A stretch of DNA of 42,033 bases from Bacillus sp. SD075 (lineage in GTDB: Bacteria > Bacillota > Bacilli > Bacillales > DSM-1321): the NCBI RefSeq assembly GCF_017355165.1, contig NZ_JADILK010000038.1:1-42033 (forward strand). Direction: 5' to 3'. Below, one piece after another: positions 32,251 to 41,942 of the stretch. The first letter of the stretch is position 1; each line of letters opens with the position of its first letter. The translations under genes and the position numbers were made by a program. The notes under the pieces were generated by a model. It saw nothing but the letters and a program-made list of their open reading frames with translations. It was not told where the DNA came from and searched no databases.

Positions 32251-33354
32251 TCACTTGTACTGTTTACTATATGTAGTCAATTCCTTTAGCCGCTTTTCAT
32301 TGATGGCAAAACCGATTCCAGCTTTATCAGGAACTTGGATCATGCCATTTTTGACAATGACTTCAGGATCGATTACATCTTCATCCCAATAACGGGATGA
32401 AGATGATATATCCCCGGGAATCGTGAACCCTTTTAATGTGGCAAGTGCAATATTATGCGCACGTGAAATGCCAAATTCAATCATACCGCCGCACCAAACG
32501 GGCACACCATTTCCTAGGCATAGATCATGGATTCTTACAGCTTCCGTCCAGCCGCCGACTTTAGCCATCTTAATGTTGATCACCCCGCAGCTCTGGAGCG
32601 ACAGCGCACTTTTGGCATCATGGAATGAATTTATGCTTTCATCAAGGCAAATGGGTGTCTGCAGCTGTTTCTGCAAAAATGAATGTTCCACAATGTCGTC
32701 ATGTCCCAGCGGCTGTTCAATCATCATCAGCTTAAACACATCAAGCTTCTGAAGATGTGGGATATCATCAAGGGTGTATGCTGAATTGGCATCTGCCATT
32801 AGCGGGATATCGGGATAGGCCCGACGTATTTCCGCTAAAAACTCTAGATCATTTTGAGGATTGATTTTTATTTTATAACGCTGATAACCAGATCCGGAAA
32901 AATCCTCGATTTGGTGCATCGCATCTTCTATATCATTGGATGCAATAACTACACCAGCGGCCACTTCACTTCGTTCGCCGCCAAACAGCCGTCCGAGGTA
33001 GACTCCTTCCTGCTTCGCATATAAATCGAGGATTGCCTGCTCTAGAGCTGACTTCGCCATCGCATTCCGTCTGATTCCGTCCCATAAGTTCGGCAGCTCA
33101 TCAGGATGCCTGATCTGACTGGCCAATGTCAGCGGGATTAAGAAATCATCCAACATATGAAAACATGTTTTGATCGTTTCCTCGGTATACCAAGGACTTG
33201 TAAAAGGGACAGCTTCCCCGTATCCAATCAATCCGTCTACATCCATGGCTTCGACAATTATCACTTCCCGGTCGCTTACCGTTTCGAGATGCGTCTTGAA
33301 TGGCCGCTTTAAAGGGGCCTTAATCAGTTTCAAGGAAATGGAGGATAACTTCAT
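32251..33354 (-). CDS. menC: o-Succinylbenzoate synthase MenC (enolase superfamily)
   Basis: 367 residues. Dehydrates SHCHC to o-succinylbenzoate. Enolase-superfamily barrel: 'RYKIKINP' near residue 160 (KxK catalytic Lys), metal ligands in 'MADANSAY' near 188, 'MIEQPLGHDD' near 213 and 'CLDESIN' near 238, and catalytic Lys in 'INIKMAKVGG' near 260. Members of this type often also racemise N-acylamino acids. ATG 33354 overlaps the menE stop by 4 bases (ATGA). Last gene of menF-D-H-B-E-C. Confidence 0.93.
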   Translation of the reverse strand: MKLSSISLKLIKAPLKRPFKTHLETVSDREVIIVEAMDVDGLIGYGEAVPFTSPWYTEETIKTCFHMLDDFLIPLTLASQIRHPDELPNLWDGIRRNAMAKSALEQAILDLYAKQEGVYLGRLFGGERSEVAAGVVIASNDIEDAMHQIEDFSGSGYQRYKIKINPQNDLEFLAEIRRAYPDIPLMADANSAYTLDDIPHLQKLDVFKLMMIEQPLGHDDIVEHSFLQKQLQTPICLDESINSFHDAKSALSLQSCGVINIKMAKVGGWTEAVRIHDLCLGNGVPVWCGGMIEFGISRAHNIALATLKGFTIPGDISSSSRYWDEDVIDPEVIVKNGMIQVPDKAGIGFAINEKRLKELTTYSKQYK

Positions 33355-34832
33355 TGCCACTCCCCCATTTCCTTCTTCAGTTCCCGTCTCAGAAGCTTGC
33401 TTGCTCCATTCCGCGGAAGCCACTCGCAAAAAATAACGTTTCGGGGAATTTTATAGGGTGCCAAGTACTCTCTGCAATACTCCAGCAGTTCGCTCTCATC
33501 AAGCTCTGCACCTTGATGCAAGACGACAAAAGCGAGTGGGACCTGTCCCCATTTTTCATCGTCAGTCCCCGTTACTCCCGCTTCGAAAACATCAGGGTGC
33601 TTACTAAGGACATTTTCAATTTCGGCCGGATAGACATTTTCACCGCCGGAGATGATTAAATCCGAGCGTCGGTCAAGCACATATAAAAAGCCTTCCACAT
33701 CGAGATAACCAAGGTCCCCAGTATAAAGCCATCCATCGATAATGGCCTGCTGTGTAGCGTCCATCCGATTAAAATAGCCTTTCGTCACATTCGGACCTGA
33801 AACCACGATTTCACCCACTTCACCCGGTTCACATATAGTGCCGTCTTTCTCTATCCGTAACTGCGAAGGAAATAAAGGCTTTCCAGCTGATCCGATTTTT
33901 GTCATGCTATACTCCGGTGCCAGCGTCACAATCTGTGAAGCCGTTTCGGTCATCCCATATGTTTGATAGACAGGAATCCCTTTCTCTTTACATGCTTCAA
34001 GCAAATGGACGGGTGCTGGGCCGCCGCCCAACAGGATACAGCGAAAGGTTTTTGGATAGCTTGTTCCCTTCAAATCCTGCACCATCCTATTCAGCATCGC
34101 CGTCACGACCGAAATGATCGACACGCCGCTTTCCTGGATGCTCCGGTTAGTTTCCCGTTCATCGAACCGTTCCGCCAAAACGACCTTCATGCCATAAATC
34201 ACATTTTTCATCAGGATGGATAATCCGCTAATATGAAAGATCGGAACCGCACAATACCAAGAATCCTCCTCATGCAATCCAAGGTTCAGAACCGATCCGA
34301 CGGCACTCCACCAATGGTTGCCAAATGTTTGGATCACACCTTTTGGATTTCCTGTCGTACCGGATGTATACATGATCGTTGCGGTATCCTCAAGATAAAA
34401 CTCTTGAAGAATCTCTGCCGTGCCTTCATCCGGCAATTCTTCCGCTAAATGGAGGTTCAAACCCGGGAGGATCTTACCAATATCAGAGAGTTTGCCAGAG
34501 AAGGACCCTTCTGAAACCAGATTGGCGGTTCCACTATCCTCTATCTGCCAGGACAACTCTTTTGCCGTTAGCTTATTATTCAGCATCACAATCTTCACAC
34601 CAAGATAAAATAGTGCATGGATAACAATAACACCATCAATATGGTTACGCAGCAAAACCGCACATGAATCGCCAGCACCCAGACCAATGCTTGCCAGCTT
34701 ACCAGCCATCTTCTCCGATAATGTATGCAGTTCAAGAAAGCTATACGTATGACCTTCAAACTCAATAGCCGGACGATCCGGTGAAAGATGCGCCCGATTT
34801 TTCAGCCAGTTCGGCAACTTTTCTTCTGCCAT
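33351..34832 (-). CDS. menE: o-Succinylbenzoate-CoA ligase MenE
   Basis: 493-residue adenylate-forming enzyme, OSB + CoA + ATP to OSB-CoA. P-loop 'TATIMYTSGTTGNPKGVI' near 150 is the A3 core motif, 'YQTYGMTETASQ' near 310 is A5, 'YTGDLGYLD' near 370 is A7 and 'SGGENVYPAEIE' near 399 is A8-like. C-terminal 'NGASKLLRRE' carries the catalytic Lys. ATG with GAGGG nine bases upstream. 86 bases after menB with a hairpin between. Confidence 0.95.
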   Translation of the reverse strand: MAEEKLPNWLKNRAHLSPDRPAIEFEGHTYSFLELHTLSEKMAGKLASIGLGAGDSCAVLLRNHIDGVIVIHALFYLGVKIVMLNNKLTAKELSWQIEDSGTANLVSEGSFSGKLSDIGKILPGLNLHLAEELPDEGTAEILQEFYLEDTATIMYTSGTTGNPKGVIQTFGNHWWSAVGSVLNLGLHEEDSWYCAVPIFHISGLSILMKNVIYGMKVVLAERFDERETNRSIQESGVSIISVVTAMLNRMVQDLKGTSYPKTFRCILLGGGPAPVHLLEACKEKGIPVYQTYGMTETASQIVTLAPEYSMTKIGSAGKPLFPSQLRIEKDGTICEPGEVGEIVVSGPNVTKGYFNRMDATQQAIIDGWLYTGDLGYLDVEGFLYVLDRRSDLIISGGENVYPAEIENVLSKHPDVFEAGVTGTDDEKWGQVPLAFVVLHQGAELDESELLEYCREYLAPYKIPRNVIFCEWLPRNGASKLLRRELKKEMGEWQ

Positions 34833-34865
34833 CGCTGCTTACCCTCTTCCATTTTGATATAGAAA

Positions 34866-34893
34866 ACAGCCCGGCGATTTCCCGCCAAGCTGT
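34866..34893 (-). other. Intercistronic hairpin between menB and menE
   Basis: Minus strand ACAGC..GGCG / CGCC..GCTGT arms followed by only TTTTC, in the 86-base menB-menE gap. Could be a weak terminator or an mRNA-stability element that lowers menE and menC expression relative to menB. Confidence 0.4.
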
Positions 34894-34918
34894 CAGTCTC
34901 ATCGATTCACGCGTTTCA

Positions 34919-35737
34919 TTAAGGGAAACGAGGGAATTGCCCAAAGTCCGGAGTGCGTTTTTCTTTGAATGCATCGCGGCCTTCTTTTGCTTCTTCTGTA
35001 GTATAGTATAAAAGTGTAGCGTCACCAGCCAATTGTTGAAGACCTGCAAGGCCATCAGTATCAGCGTTCATTGCCGCTTTCAAGAAACGAAGTGCAGTGG
35101 GGCTCTTCTCAAGCATTTCTTCACACCATTTAACTGTTTCCGCTTCTAATTGGTCTAATGGTACAACCGTGTTGACCAATCCCATATCCAATGCTTCCTG
35201 TGCGTTGTATTGACGGCATAAGTACCAGATTTCACGCGCCTTTTTATGACCCACGATACGAGCCAGGTAGCCAGAACCATAACCGGCATCAAAGCTTCCC
35301 ACATTCGGTCCAGTTTGTCCGAAAATTGCATTGTCAGCAGCAATCGTCAAGTCACATACCACGTTCAAGACATTACCGCCACCAATTGCATATCCTGCAA
35401 CCATGGCTACAACCGGTTTTGGAATTACGCGAATCAAGCGTTGCAAATCAAGGACATTTAGACGCGGAATGTTATCTTCACCTACATATCCACCATTTCC
35501 GCGTACTTTTTGATCTCCGCCTGAACAGAATGCTTTGCCGCCTACACCTGTTAAAATAATGACACCAATGCTGGAATCATCACGGGCCCTTGCGAATGCA
35601 TCAATCATTTCAGCAGTCGTTTTTGGCGTGAATGCATTATGTACATGTGGTCGGTTGATGGATACTTTCGCAATCCCGTTATATTTTTCATATAAAATCT
35701 CATCATACTCACGTATTGTTTCCCATTGTATCGTCAC
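34919..35737 (-). CDS. menB: 1,4-Dihydroxy-2-naphthoyl-CoA synthase MenB
   Basis: 272-residue crotonase-fold enzyme that closes the second ring, OSB-CoA to DHNA-CoA. '[15 protein letters not shown]' near 70-84 is diagnostic of MenB; the oxyanion loop 'AGYAIGGGN' is near 115; '[18 protein letters not shown]' near 140 carries the catalytic Asp and Ser/Tyr region. GTG start with AGGAGG nine bases upstream, located in the 3' end of menH, whose stop is one base away. Confidence 0.96.
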   Translation of the reverse strand: MTIQWETIREYDEILYEKYNGIAKVSINRPHVHNAFTPKTTAEMIDAFARARDDSSIGVIILTGVGGKAFCSGGDQKVRGNGGYVGEDNIPRLNVLDLQRLIRVIPKPVVAMVAGYAIGGGNVLNVVCDLTIAADNAIFGQTGPNVGSFDAGYGSGYLARIVGHKKAREIWYLCRQYNAQEALDMGLVNTVVPLDQLEAETVKWCEEMLEKSPTALRFLKAAMNADTDGLAGLQQLAGDATLLYYTTEEAKEGRDAFKEKRTPDFGQFPRFP

Positions 35738-35738
35738 C

Positions 35739-36557
35739 TTAATTCCTCCTTCTTTCGCTTAAAAACTCACTTATTATTTTACCAAACTTTTCTCCAACTT
35801 CCACATGAATCGCATGTCCCGCATCATTTATTATTTTCCATTCGGCGCATTTCAGCTTTTTTTTCATCGAGTCCGCAATTTCACAAAACTTCCGGTCAAG
35901 TTCACCAGTAACAAGGAGCACAGGGAAATCAAGGGTTGGCAGTTGTTCCCAGTATGAAGCCTGGCTGCCGGTCCCCATACCAAGAAGGCTATTGGAAAGG
36001 CCGGAAGGGTCATTTGCTAACCGCTGCTCCCGAATGGCCGACCTGATTTTGGCCGACAACCGTTTTTGACTTTCAAACAGCGGGATGTTTTCCCATTGAT
36101 CCACAAACGCCTCCATGCCATTTGCAAGAATCCGTTCGGCAAGCTCCTTATCATTTCCCCTCCGGATTTCCCGTTCCTCTTCCGTTAAAAGGCCTGGTGA
36201 AGCGCTCTCTAAAATCAAGGTATCAACATACTCAGGATACAAACAGGCAAATCCCAATCCGAGCCTTCCACCCATTGAGTATCCAAGAATATGGGCTTTC
36301 GGGATATGTAACACATCCAAAATATACTTGATATCCTCAGCCACACGCTCCATCTCATACCTTCGATGCCCGGCTGGTGACTCAGACATGCCATGTCCGA
36401 TGATGTCGACCATTATCATGGTATACCGGTCACCCAGTAGCGGAACGAGGAATTTCCATGTATCACGATTTCCCGTAAATCCATGCAAAAGTACAAGAGG
36501 ATCTCCATTTCCCGTTATTTCAACAGCATATTTGACATCCTTGCTGACAATATTCAT
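35739..36557 (-). CDS. menH: SHCHC synthase MenH (alpha/beta hydrolase)
   Basis: 272 residues. Eliminates pyruvate from SEPHCHC to give SHCHC. Nucleophile motif GYSMGG near residue 93, '[12 protein letters not shown]' near 21 and 'DAGHAIHVE' near 250 with the His. ATG 36557 overlaps the menD TGA (ATGA), with AGGGAAA eight bases upstream. The longer frame to 36608 lies in menD and is rejected. Middle gene of the men operon. Confidence 0.93.
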   Translation of the reverse strand: MNIVSKDVKYAVEITGNGDPLVLLHGFTGNRDTWKFLVPLLGDRYTMIMVDIIGHGMSESPAGHRRYEMERVAEDIKYILDVLHIPKAHILGYSMGGRLGLGFACLYPEYVDTLILESASPGLLTEEEREIRRGNDKELAERILANGMEAFVDQWENIPLFESQKRLSAKIRSAIREQRLANDPSGLSNSLLGMGTGSQASYWEQLPTLDFPVLLVTGELDRKFCEIADSMKKKLKCAEWKIINDAGHAIHVEVGEKFGKIISEFLSERRRN

Positions 36558-38305
36558 GATATTTCCCTGTCTAACACCATTTTTATTTCCTGGGAAACAA
36601 AGCTCCACAAATTTCGATGCTTTTGTAAATTGGACTCTCTTTCTGTCGGTACTTCGATGATTTTCAGACCTTGAATTTTGAATGACTCCGCAAATACCTT
36701 CTCTAACTCATCCCAACTTTGCACCTTGTTGTATTTACCGCCATAAAGCTGGGCAGTATGGGAAAAATCGAGCCCATGAGGCGTGCCGAATAGCGTTTCG
36801 AAATGTTCCCTCTCATTCGCCTGCGGCAAGAAGGAGAAAATGCCGCCGCCATCATTGTTAATCAGCAATATCGTGATATTTTGCTTTTGAAGTTTTGACG
36901 CAAGCAAGCCATTCATATCGTGGAAAAAGCTTAAATCCCCGATTGCCAGCACGGTATTTTTCGATACCGTGCCTACGCCAAGCGCAGTGGAAACGACACC
37001 ATCGATGCCATTCGCCCCGCGATTTGCAATGGTTTTGATTCCTTTTCCATTATTCAAAAAGAAAGTATCCAAATCACGTATGGGCATACTATTCCCGACA
37101 AACAATGTGGATTCCAATGGCATCATATCAGCAAGCAGGGCGAACAGCTTGCCTTCACTTAACTCCGCTTCATCCCTGACGGAGGCTAAGGCATCCTTTG
37201 TCGCTCCATTGACGGTTTGCCATAAGCCAAGCCATTCATCATCAGGGGAAGAAGTAATTTTATCAGCAATCCGCTGGCAAAAATCTTTCTCTTCACTGTA
37301 AATCATATTGGTTGCCAATCCGGCCGGTTCGCGCCAGCCTGCCCCGCCATCGACGACCAGAGTGATTGCCTGTTTTTGTTTTTTCATGAATAACAATAAG
37401 GGTTTAGAAACAGGCATTGCCCCGAAACGCAAGATCACTTCCGGCGTGAAAGCCGCCTTTGCAGCTTCATCGCGTAGAAATGTATCGTACGCATCAATTA
37501 CAACGGCCTTGTCATGACTTCCGCTCCTTAACTGTGAAAGAGGATCAGCCAATACCGGAAAAGCAAGTTTTTCAGCTAATGTGACGATGGCTTCCTTCAT
37601 CTCTGGATGAGGTAATTCGCCACATACAATCATACCTTGCTTAGCTTGTGACAATGTAGTTGCAACCGATTCTATTTGTGATGTGGACAGTGACCGTTCG
37701 CCACTGTCAATCAGAACTGCAGGCTTCATTTTATTTTGCCTGTACTCCTTTGCCTGCTCCAGGTCCGGAATCAAAGGTTCACGAAGCGGGAAATTCAAAT
37801 GTACAGGCCCTGCAGGTTCAGTTGCCGCTGTAGCCACTGCCCTTGCACCGACCGTCCTGGAATACCGCATCATCCCATCCGTGCTTTCGGGAAGTGCCAT
37901 TTCGACAAACCATTTTACATGCCTTCCATAAAGATGTATCTGATCGATCGCCTGCGGGGCTCCGACATCACGCAATTCATGCGGACGGTCAGCGGTAAGT
38001 ACAATAAGCGGCACTCTTGAATAGAAAGCCTCAATGACGGCTGGGTAATAGTTTGCAGCTGCTGTACCGGACGTACAAAGAAGTCCGACAGGTTCTTTTA
38101 AGGCCTTAGCCAAACCAAGGGCAAAAAAAGCAGCCGAACGCTCATCCACATTAATATGGATTTCGATATCAGGATGTTCCACTAGCAGTAAAGCTAGGGG
38201 CGTGGATCGTGAACCTGGGCTCACCACCACATGCCTCACCTCATTTTGTGCCAGCTCATCGACGAATGAAGCAGCATACGCTGTCAATGCATCTCGGTCA
38301 TTCAT
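36554..38305 (-). CDS. menD: SEPHCHC synthase MenD (ThDP-dependent)
   Basis: 583 residues. Condenses isochorismate with 2-oxoglutarate using thiamine diphosphate. 'VSPGSRSTPLALL' near 28, 'ERSAAFFALGLAK' near 56 with the conserved activating Glu, and 'GDLSFFHDMNGLL' near 445 plus 'LLINNDGGGIFSF' near 473, the GDG..NN-like ThDP/Mg site. ATG with AGGAGG nine bases upstream, overlapping the menF end by 8 bases. The largest gene in the operon. Confidence 0.97.
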   Translation of the reverse strand: MNDRDALTAYAASFVDELAQNEVRHVVVSPGSRSTPLALLLVEHPDIEIHINVDERSAAFFALGLAKALKEPVGLLCTSGTAAANYYPAVIEAFYSRVPLIVLTADRPHELRDVGAPQAIDQIHLYGRHVKWFVEMALPESTDGMMRYSRTVGARAVATAATEPAGPVHLNFPLREPLIPDLEQAKEYRQNKMKPAVLIDSGERSLSTSQIESVATTLSQAKQGMIVCGELPHPEMKEAIVTLAEKLAFPVLADPLSQLRSGSHDKAVVIDAYDTFLRDEAAKAAFTPEVILRFGAMPVSKPLLLFMKKQKQAITLVVDGGAGWREPAGLATNMIYSEEKDFCQRIADKITSSPDDEWLGLWQTVNGATKDALASVRDEAELSEGKLFALLADMMPLESTLFVGNSMPIRDLDTFFLNNGKGIKTIANRGANGIDGVVSTALGVGTVSKNTVLAIGDLSFFHDMNGLLASKLQKQNITILLINNDGGGIFSFLPQANEREHFETLFGTPHGLDFSHTAQLYGGKYNKVQSWDELEKVFAESFKIQGLKIIEVPTERESNLQKHRNLWSFVSQEIKMVLDREIS

Positions 38306-39707
38306 TAAGATTTCCTCCTAAAGCACTTAACATCGGATTGAATTTAATCCCCGTTTCCCGGAATTCACTTTCGGGAGTCGAATCCTCCACTACTCCGCAT
38401 CCGGCAAAGAGCGATGCCTCATTGTTCTGTATTAGGGCGGAACGTATCCCTACAGCGAATTCCCCGTTTCCATACGTATCCACCCAGCCTAAAGGACCTG
38501 CATAAAAGCCGCGTTCCATACCTTCCATTTCCCGAATTCGGACAACGGCCTTATCTTTTGGAAGTCCGCCCATAGCAGGTGTAGGATGAAGATTCTCGAC
38601 GAATTCAAAAATCGTGACACCTTCCTTTGATAGACCTCGGACCGGTGTGTATAAATGCTGGATATGACGGTTTTTCATAAGTGCCGGTTCGGCCGGAACC
38701 ATCACCTTTTCGCATACAGATTCAAAAGCATTGGATATCATCGACACAACATATTGATGCTCATGTAAATTCTTTTGGTCATGAAGCAATTCTTCACCAA
38801 GACGAACATCTTCTTGCTCATCTTTCCCTCGCCCCATCGATCCAGCAAGACAGGTAGAGAAAACTTCATTTCCCTGTTTTTTAATTAAACGTTCAGGGGT
38901 GGCACCGACAAAACAGTCACCACCAGCCTCCAAACTGAAAATATAGCTTAATGGCTGTTCAGCAATCAATTGTTCAAGCACTTTCCCTGAATCGATGGAA
39001 CGTTCAAAAACAAGTCGAATCTCCCTTGCCAAAACGATCTTGTCGAGATCTGTCGTCTTGATTTCCTGAACAGCCTCTGCGACCGTCTGCTTCCATTCCT
39101 CAGGTTCGACTTCCCTCTGCATAACCAGGGAATTGGCCCCCAATCCATTGCCATCCAAGCTTTCGAAAAGGAAAGCTTCCCGTTCATTTATCATATCTAT
39201 GAAGAGTTTTTCTGAATCATCAGGCGAACAAAGTAAGTTTGTCGTTAAGTAAGCTTGTTTCCCCACTATTGACAGCATGAAGGCAGGTATATAAAACAGG
39301 TTGTCCCCGAACTGATTCCAAAGGAGCGTACTGTCCGTTTCATAATCAAAAGAAAAGCCCCCAAACAGTAAAGGACCTGTCGCTTCTAAATCAGTCACCC
39401 CTGTTTTGACAGCATTATTCTGCAGTTTGATCCAGCTCTTTTCGACTTCTCTATAACGTTCGGCATTCGATGCCGCTTTGAGTTTCTTAACATTGCCTAA
39501 ACCGGTGATGGTTATTTCCTTTGCAGGGTCCTCCCAGAAAAAGCGTTCACCCGCGTACCGTTCTCTTCCAGCTTGATAAAATGAAAGGGGGTTGTTGCAA
39601 TTAACTTTCTTAATATGACTGAATAGAACTTGATCATTCAAGTCCTTCGCCTTTTGTATAGCTGAAGCCAGTCCCTGAAACTGTTCAGTTTCCTCTGAGA
39701 TAGCCAA
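38298..39707 (-). CDS. menF: Isochorismate synthase MenF
   Basis: 469 residues, first committed step from chorismate. Chorismate-binding domain in the C-terminal half: 'LDKIVLAREIRL' near 224, 'ATPERLIKKQGNEVFSTCLAGS' region near 277 (read ATPERL and STCLAGSMGRG), 'HPTPAMGGLPKDKA' near 377 and 'FYAGPLGWVDTYGNGEFAVG' near 402. TTG start with GGGGGGA about seven bases upstream. First gene of menF-D-H-B-E-C; transcription probably from the promoter at 39754-39783. Confidence 0.95.
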   Translation of the reverse strand: MAISEETEQFQGLASAIQKAKDLNDQVLFSHIKKVNCNNPLSFYQAGRERYAGERFFWEDPAKEITITGLGNVKKLKAASNAERYREVEKSWIKLQNNAVKTGVTDLEATGPLLFGGFSFDYETDSTLLWNQFGDNLFYIPAFMLSIVGKQAYLTTNLLCSPDDSEKLFIDMINEREAFLFESLDGNGLGANSLVMQREVEPEEWKQTVAEAVQEIKTTDLDKIVLAREIRLVFERSIDSGKVLEQLIAEQPLSYIFSLEAGGDCFVGATPERLIKKQGNEVFSTCLAGSMGRGKDEQEDVRLGEELLHDQKNLHEHQYVVSMISNAFESVCEKVMVPAEPALMKNRHIQHLYTPVRGLSKEGVTIFEFVENLHPTPAMGGLPKDKAVVRIREMEGMERGFYAGPLGWVDTYGNGEFAVGIRSALIQNNEASLFAGCGVVEDSTPESEFRETGIKFNPMLSALGGNLNE

Positions 39708-39753
39708 AAAAATCCCCCCAAATGTACATTTTAAAAGCTTTTTAACCTATTTA

Positions 39754-39783
39754 AAGATACACCTCCCTTCAACCTCATGTCAA
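39754..39783 (-). promoter_or_regulatory. Promoter of the men operon
   Basis: Minus strand TTGACA (39783-39778), 18-base spacer, TATCTT (39759-39754), about 45 bases before the menF start. Confidence 0.6.
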
Positions 39784-39941
39784 TAAAACGCCCCTTTACC
39801 GACCGATTCTTTCCTGCTTTTTTCCTTATTATATGAATCTTAGCGAATGTAGAGAAATGTCCTTGATTTTGGAAATTCATCATCACATGATTACCCATTA
39901 TCACCCTTACCCACTTTTGCTGCATTTATTAGGATAACCTT

Positions 39942-39970
39942 TTGTGCAACATTTCAATATTTGTTATAAT
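39942..39970 (+). promoter_or_regulatory. Promoter of menA
   Basis: TTGTGC (39942-39947), 17-base spacer, TATAAT (39965-39970) with extended -10 TG (39962-39963). 37 bases before the menA start. Confidence 0.8.
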
Positions 39971-40007
39971 TTCGAGAGAACTAATAATGATTTTGAGGAG
40001 AGAAATA

Positions 40008-40928
40008 ATGCAAACAGAATATGACGGACTTCCCCTTAAACGGACCTGGAAGATTTGGTGGGAGTTAATTCGTCCACATACACTAACCGCAGCTTTTGTC
40101 CCAGTTTTACTAGGAACTGTGATTGCACTTTTGGAAGATGGAGTGAATTGGTTACTATTCGCTGCCATGATGATCGCAAGTATCCTGATTCAAGCTGCAA
40201 CCAATTTATTCAATGAATACTATGATTTCAAAAGAGGCTTGGATACAGAGGAATCCGTAGGCATCGGAGGAGGGATCGTGCGTCATGGGATGACCCCTAA
40301 ACTAATCATGACCTTGGCCCTTGGCATGTATGCCATCGCCTTGCTACTGGGCATCTATATCTGTGCCGTATCATCTTGGTGGCTTGCTGCAGTAGGACTG
40401 GTTTGCATGCTTGTCGGCTATCTTTATACAGGCGGTCCCCTGCCCATTTCATATACACCATTCGGGGAGCTTTTTTCTGGATTATTCATGGGCTTTTTGA
40501 TAATCCTGATTGCCTTTTTCATTCAAACCGGTTTTGTTTCTTCAACAGCCATCTTAATTGCCATTCCAAGTGGAATATTGGTCGGGTTGATCAACTTATC
40601 CAATAACCTACGTGACCATGATGGCGATAAGGCACATGGCCGAAAAACGATGCCAGTAGTGATGGGCAGGAAAAACGCCCTGACATTCATGGCAGTCATG
40701 TTCGCTTTCTCTTATCTCTGGCTTGTTGGACTAGTCCTTACCGGAAGCGTAACGCCATGGATTCTCCTTGCCTTCCTAAGCATCCCGAAAGCCATGGCGG
40801 CAATCAAAGGCTTCGTAGGTAAAACGCAACCGATCACGATGGTGCCAGCAATGAAGGCCACAGCGCAAACGAACACCTTCTTTGGCTTACTCATGGCCAT
40901 TGGATTATTCATCAGCTATCTAATATAA
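40008..40928 (+). CDS. menA: 1,4-Dihydroxy-2-naphthoate polyprenyltransferase MenA
   Basis: 306-residue UbiA-family membrane enzyme with eight to nine hydrophobic segments. It attaches the prenyl chain to DHNA. First Asp-rich motif is in 'NLFNEYYDFKRGLDTEES' near 66-83, second in 'SNNLRDHDGDKAHGRKT' near 199-215. ATG 40008 with GAGGAGAG seven bases upstream; the upstream frame crosses the -10 box. Divergent from menF, so both ends of menaquinone synthesis are controlled from one 300-base region. Other ring-modification genes (ubiE/menG, menI) are not here. Confidence 0.95.
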   Translation: MQTEYDGLPLKRTWKIWWELIRPHTLTAAFVPVLLGTVIALLEDGVNWLLFAAMMIASILIQAATNLFNEYYDFKRGLDTEESVGIGGGIVRHGMTPKLIMTLALGMYAIALLLGIYICAVSSWWLAAVGLVCMLVGYLYTGGPLPISYTPFGELFSGLFMGFLIILIAFFIQTGFVSSTAILIAIPSGILVGLINLSNNLRDHDGDKAHGRKTMPVVMGRKNALTFMAVMFAFSYLWLVGLVLTGSVTPWILLAFLSIPKAMAAIKGFVGKTQPITMVPAMKATAQTNTFFGLLMAIGLFISYLI

Positions 40929-40933
40929 TCTCC

Positions 40934-40966
40934 AAGGACTGAGCGGATGAGGCTCAGTCCTTTTTT
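40934..40966 (+). terminator. Terminator of menA
   Basis: Perfect 11-bp AAGGACTGAGC / GCTCAGTCCTT with a 7-base loop, then TTTTTT. Confidence 0.92.
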
Positions 40967-41076
40967 CTGTCATCCATTCCATATTGTTTTCCTATACTCT
41001 GATTTGGGTAATAGATAATACAACCATCATACTAATAAAAAATAAGATATCGAACTTCAGAAGGAGTGAATCGGAT

Positions 41077-41826
41077 ATGGCAACGAAACAACAAACGCAA
41101 AAATTCAAAAATGAACTGCTTCAAGAAAAAAATGAGCTAAGTAATAGAATTCAAAATGATGAACAATCGGTTCTGGATAAAAGCCAGACGGAATCCGTAG
41201 GTGAATTATCGTCCTATGATAATCATCCTGGTGACCTAGGAACCGAATTATTCGAGATCGAACGGAATCAAGCACTCGATGAGCATGCAGAATCCGAAAT
41301 GGAGAAAATCGATGATGCTTTGAAAGCCTTAGAAGAAGGATCGTATGGGCGTTGTAAAACCTGCAATATGGAGATACCCATCGAGAGGCTTGAAGTGATC
41401 CCAAGCACCCTCCACTGTGTCGAGCATGCCCCAGAAAGGCCACTTTCACAAGACCGTCCAGCGGAAGAGGATATACTGATTCCATCCAAGGGTGATCATT
41501 TTGAAAATCGTCATGGAATCGAAATCGTAGATAAAGAAGATAGCTTTGGTGAAGTTGCCAAATTCGGTACATCCGAAACGCCATCTGATTATACAGGCGA
41601 TCATGGCAATTATAATGATTTTTATAAAACCGAAGATGAAACGAACGGATTTCCTGAAGACTATGAAGGATTTGCCGCAAATGATATCGAAGGAAGAAAT
41701 AGAGTGGATATGCCGAACAAAAAGCAAAAGGAATTTAAAGATAGACTGGAAGAAGAAAATATAGAATCCAATCTTGGATCCATTCCCTATAGACAAAAAG
41801 ATAGTTATATCAATGAAAAGAAATGA
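41077..41826 (+). CDS. yteA: YteA, DksA/TraR-type zinc-finger protein
   Basis: 249 residues. N-terminal coiled-coil helices ('KFKNELLQEKNELSNRI', residues 9-25), then 'AESEMEKIDDALKALEEGSYGRCKTC' region leading to a C4/CCCH-type zinc finger with GRCKTC near 90 and HCVEH near 112. The long acidic C-terminus (130-249) has no clear domain. ATG 41077 with AAGGAG about ten bases upstream; the longer frame to 40984 lacks one. B. subtilis yteA is a sporulation-regulated gene of unknown role downstream of the men genes. It may bind RNA polymerase, by analogy with DksA. Confidence 0.87.
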   Translation: MATKQQTQKFKNELLQEKNELSNRIQNDEQSVLDKSQTESVGELSSYDNHPGDLGTELFEIERNQALDEHAESEMEKIDDALKALEEGSYGRCKTCNMEIPIERLEVIPSTLHCVEHAPERPLSQDRPAEEDILIPSKGDHFENRHGIEIVDKEDSFGEVAKFGTSETPSDYTGDHGNYNDFYKTEDETNGFPEDYEGFAANDIEGRNRVDMPNKKQKEFKDRLEEENIESNLGSIPYRQKDSYINEKK

Positions 41827-41832
41827 AAAAAA

Positions 41833-41864
41833 GAAGCATACATGAATGTATGCTTCCCTTTTTG
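41833..41864 (+). terminator. Terminator of yteA
   Basis: Perfect palindrome GAAGCATACAT-GA-ATGTATGCTTC followed by CCTTTTTG. It ends four bases before the tRNA-Glu 3' end, and on the minus strand would also stop the tRNA transcript. Confidence 0.85.
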
Positions 41865-41867
41865 TTA

Positions 41868-41939
41868 TGACCCGTACGGGATTCGAACCCGTGTTACCGC
41901 CGTGAAAGGGCGGTGTCTTAACCGCTTGACCAACGGGCC
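41868..41939 (-). tRNA. tRNA-Glu (anticodon UUC)
   Basis: 72-nt cloverleaf on the minus strand beginning GGCCCGTTGGTCAAGCGG, anticodon arm CCGCC-CTTTCAC-GGCGG with anticodon TTC, T-arm GGGTTCGAATCCC, acceptor 3' strand ACGGGTC and discriminator A. CCA is not encoded. This tRNA has U34 in a UUC anticodon, a substrate type for mnm5s2U modification by the mnm genes in this window. Confidence 0.96.
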
Positions 41940-41942
41940 AAA

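Noticed and set aside
41105..41680. Minus-strand open frame of 191 codons inside yteA
   Set aside because: Antisense shadow of yteA; His/Arg/Phe-rich product, no ribosome site.
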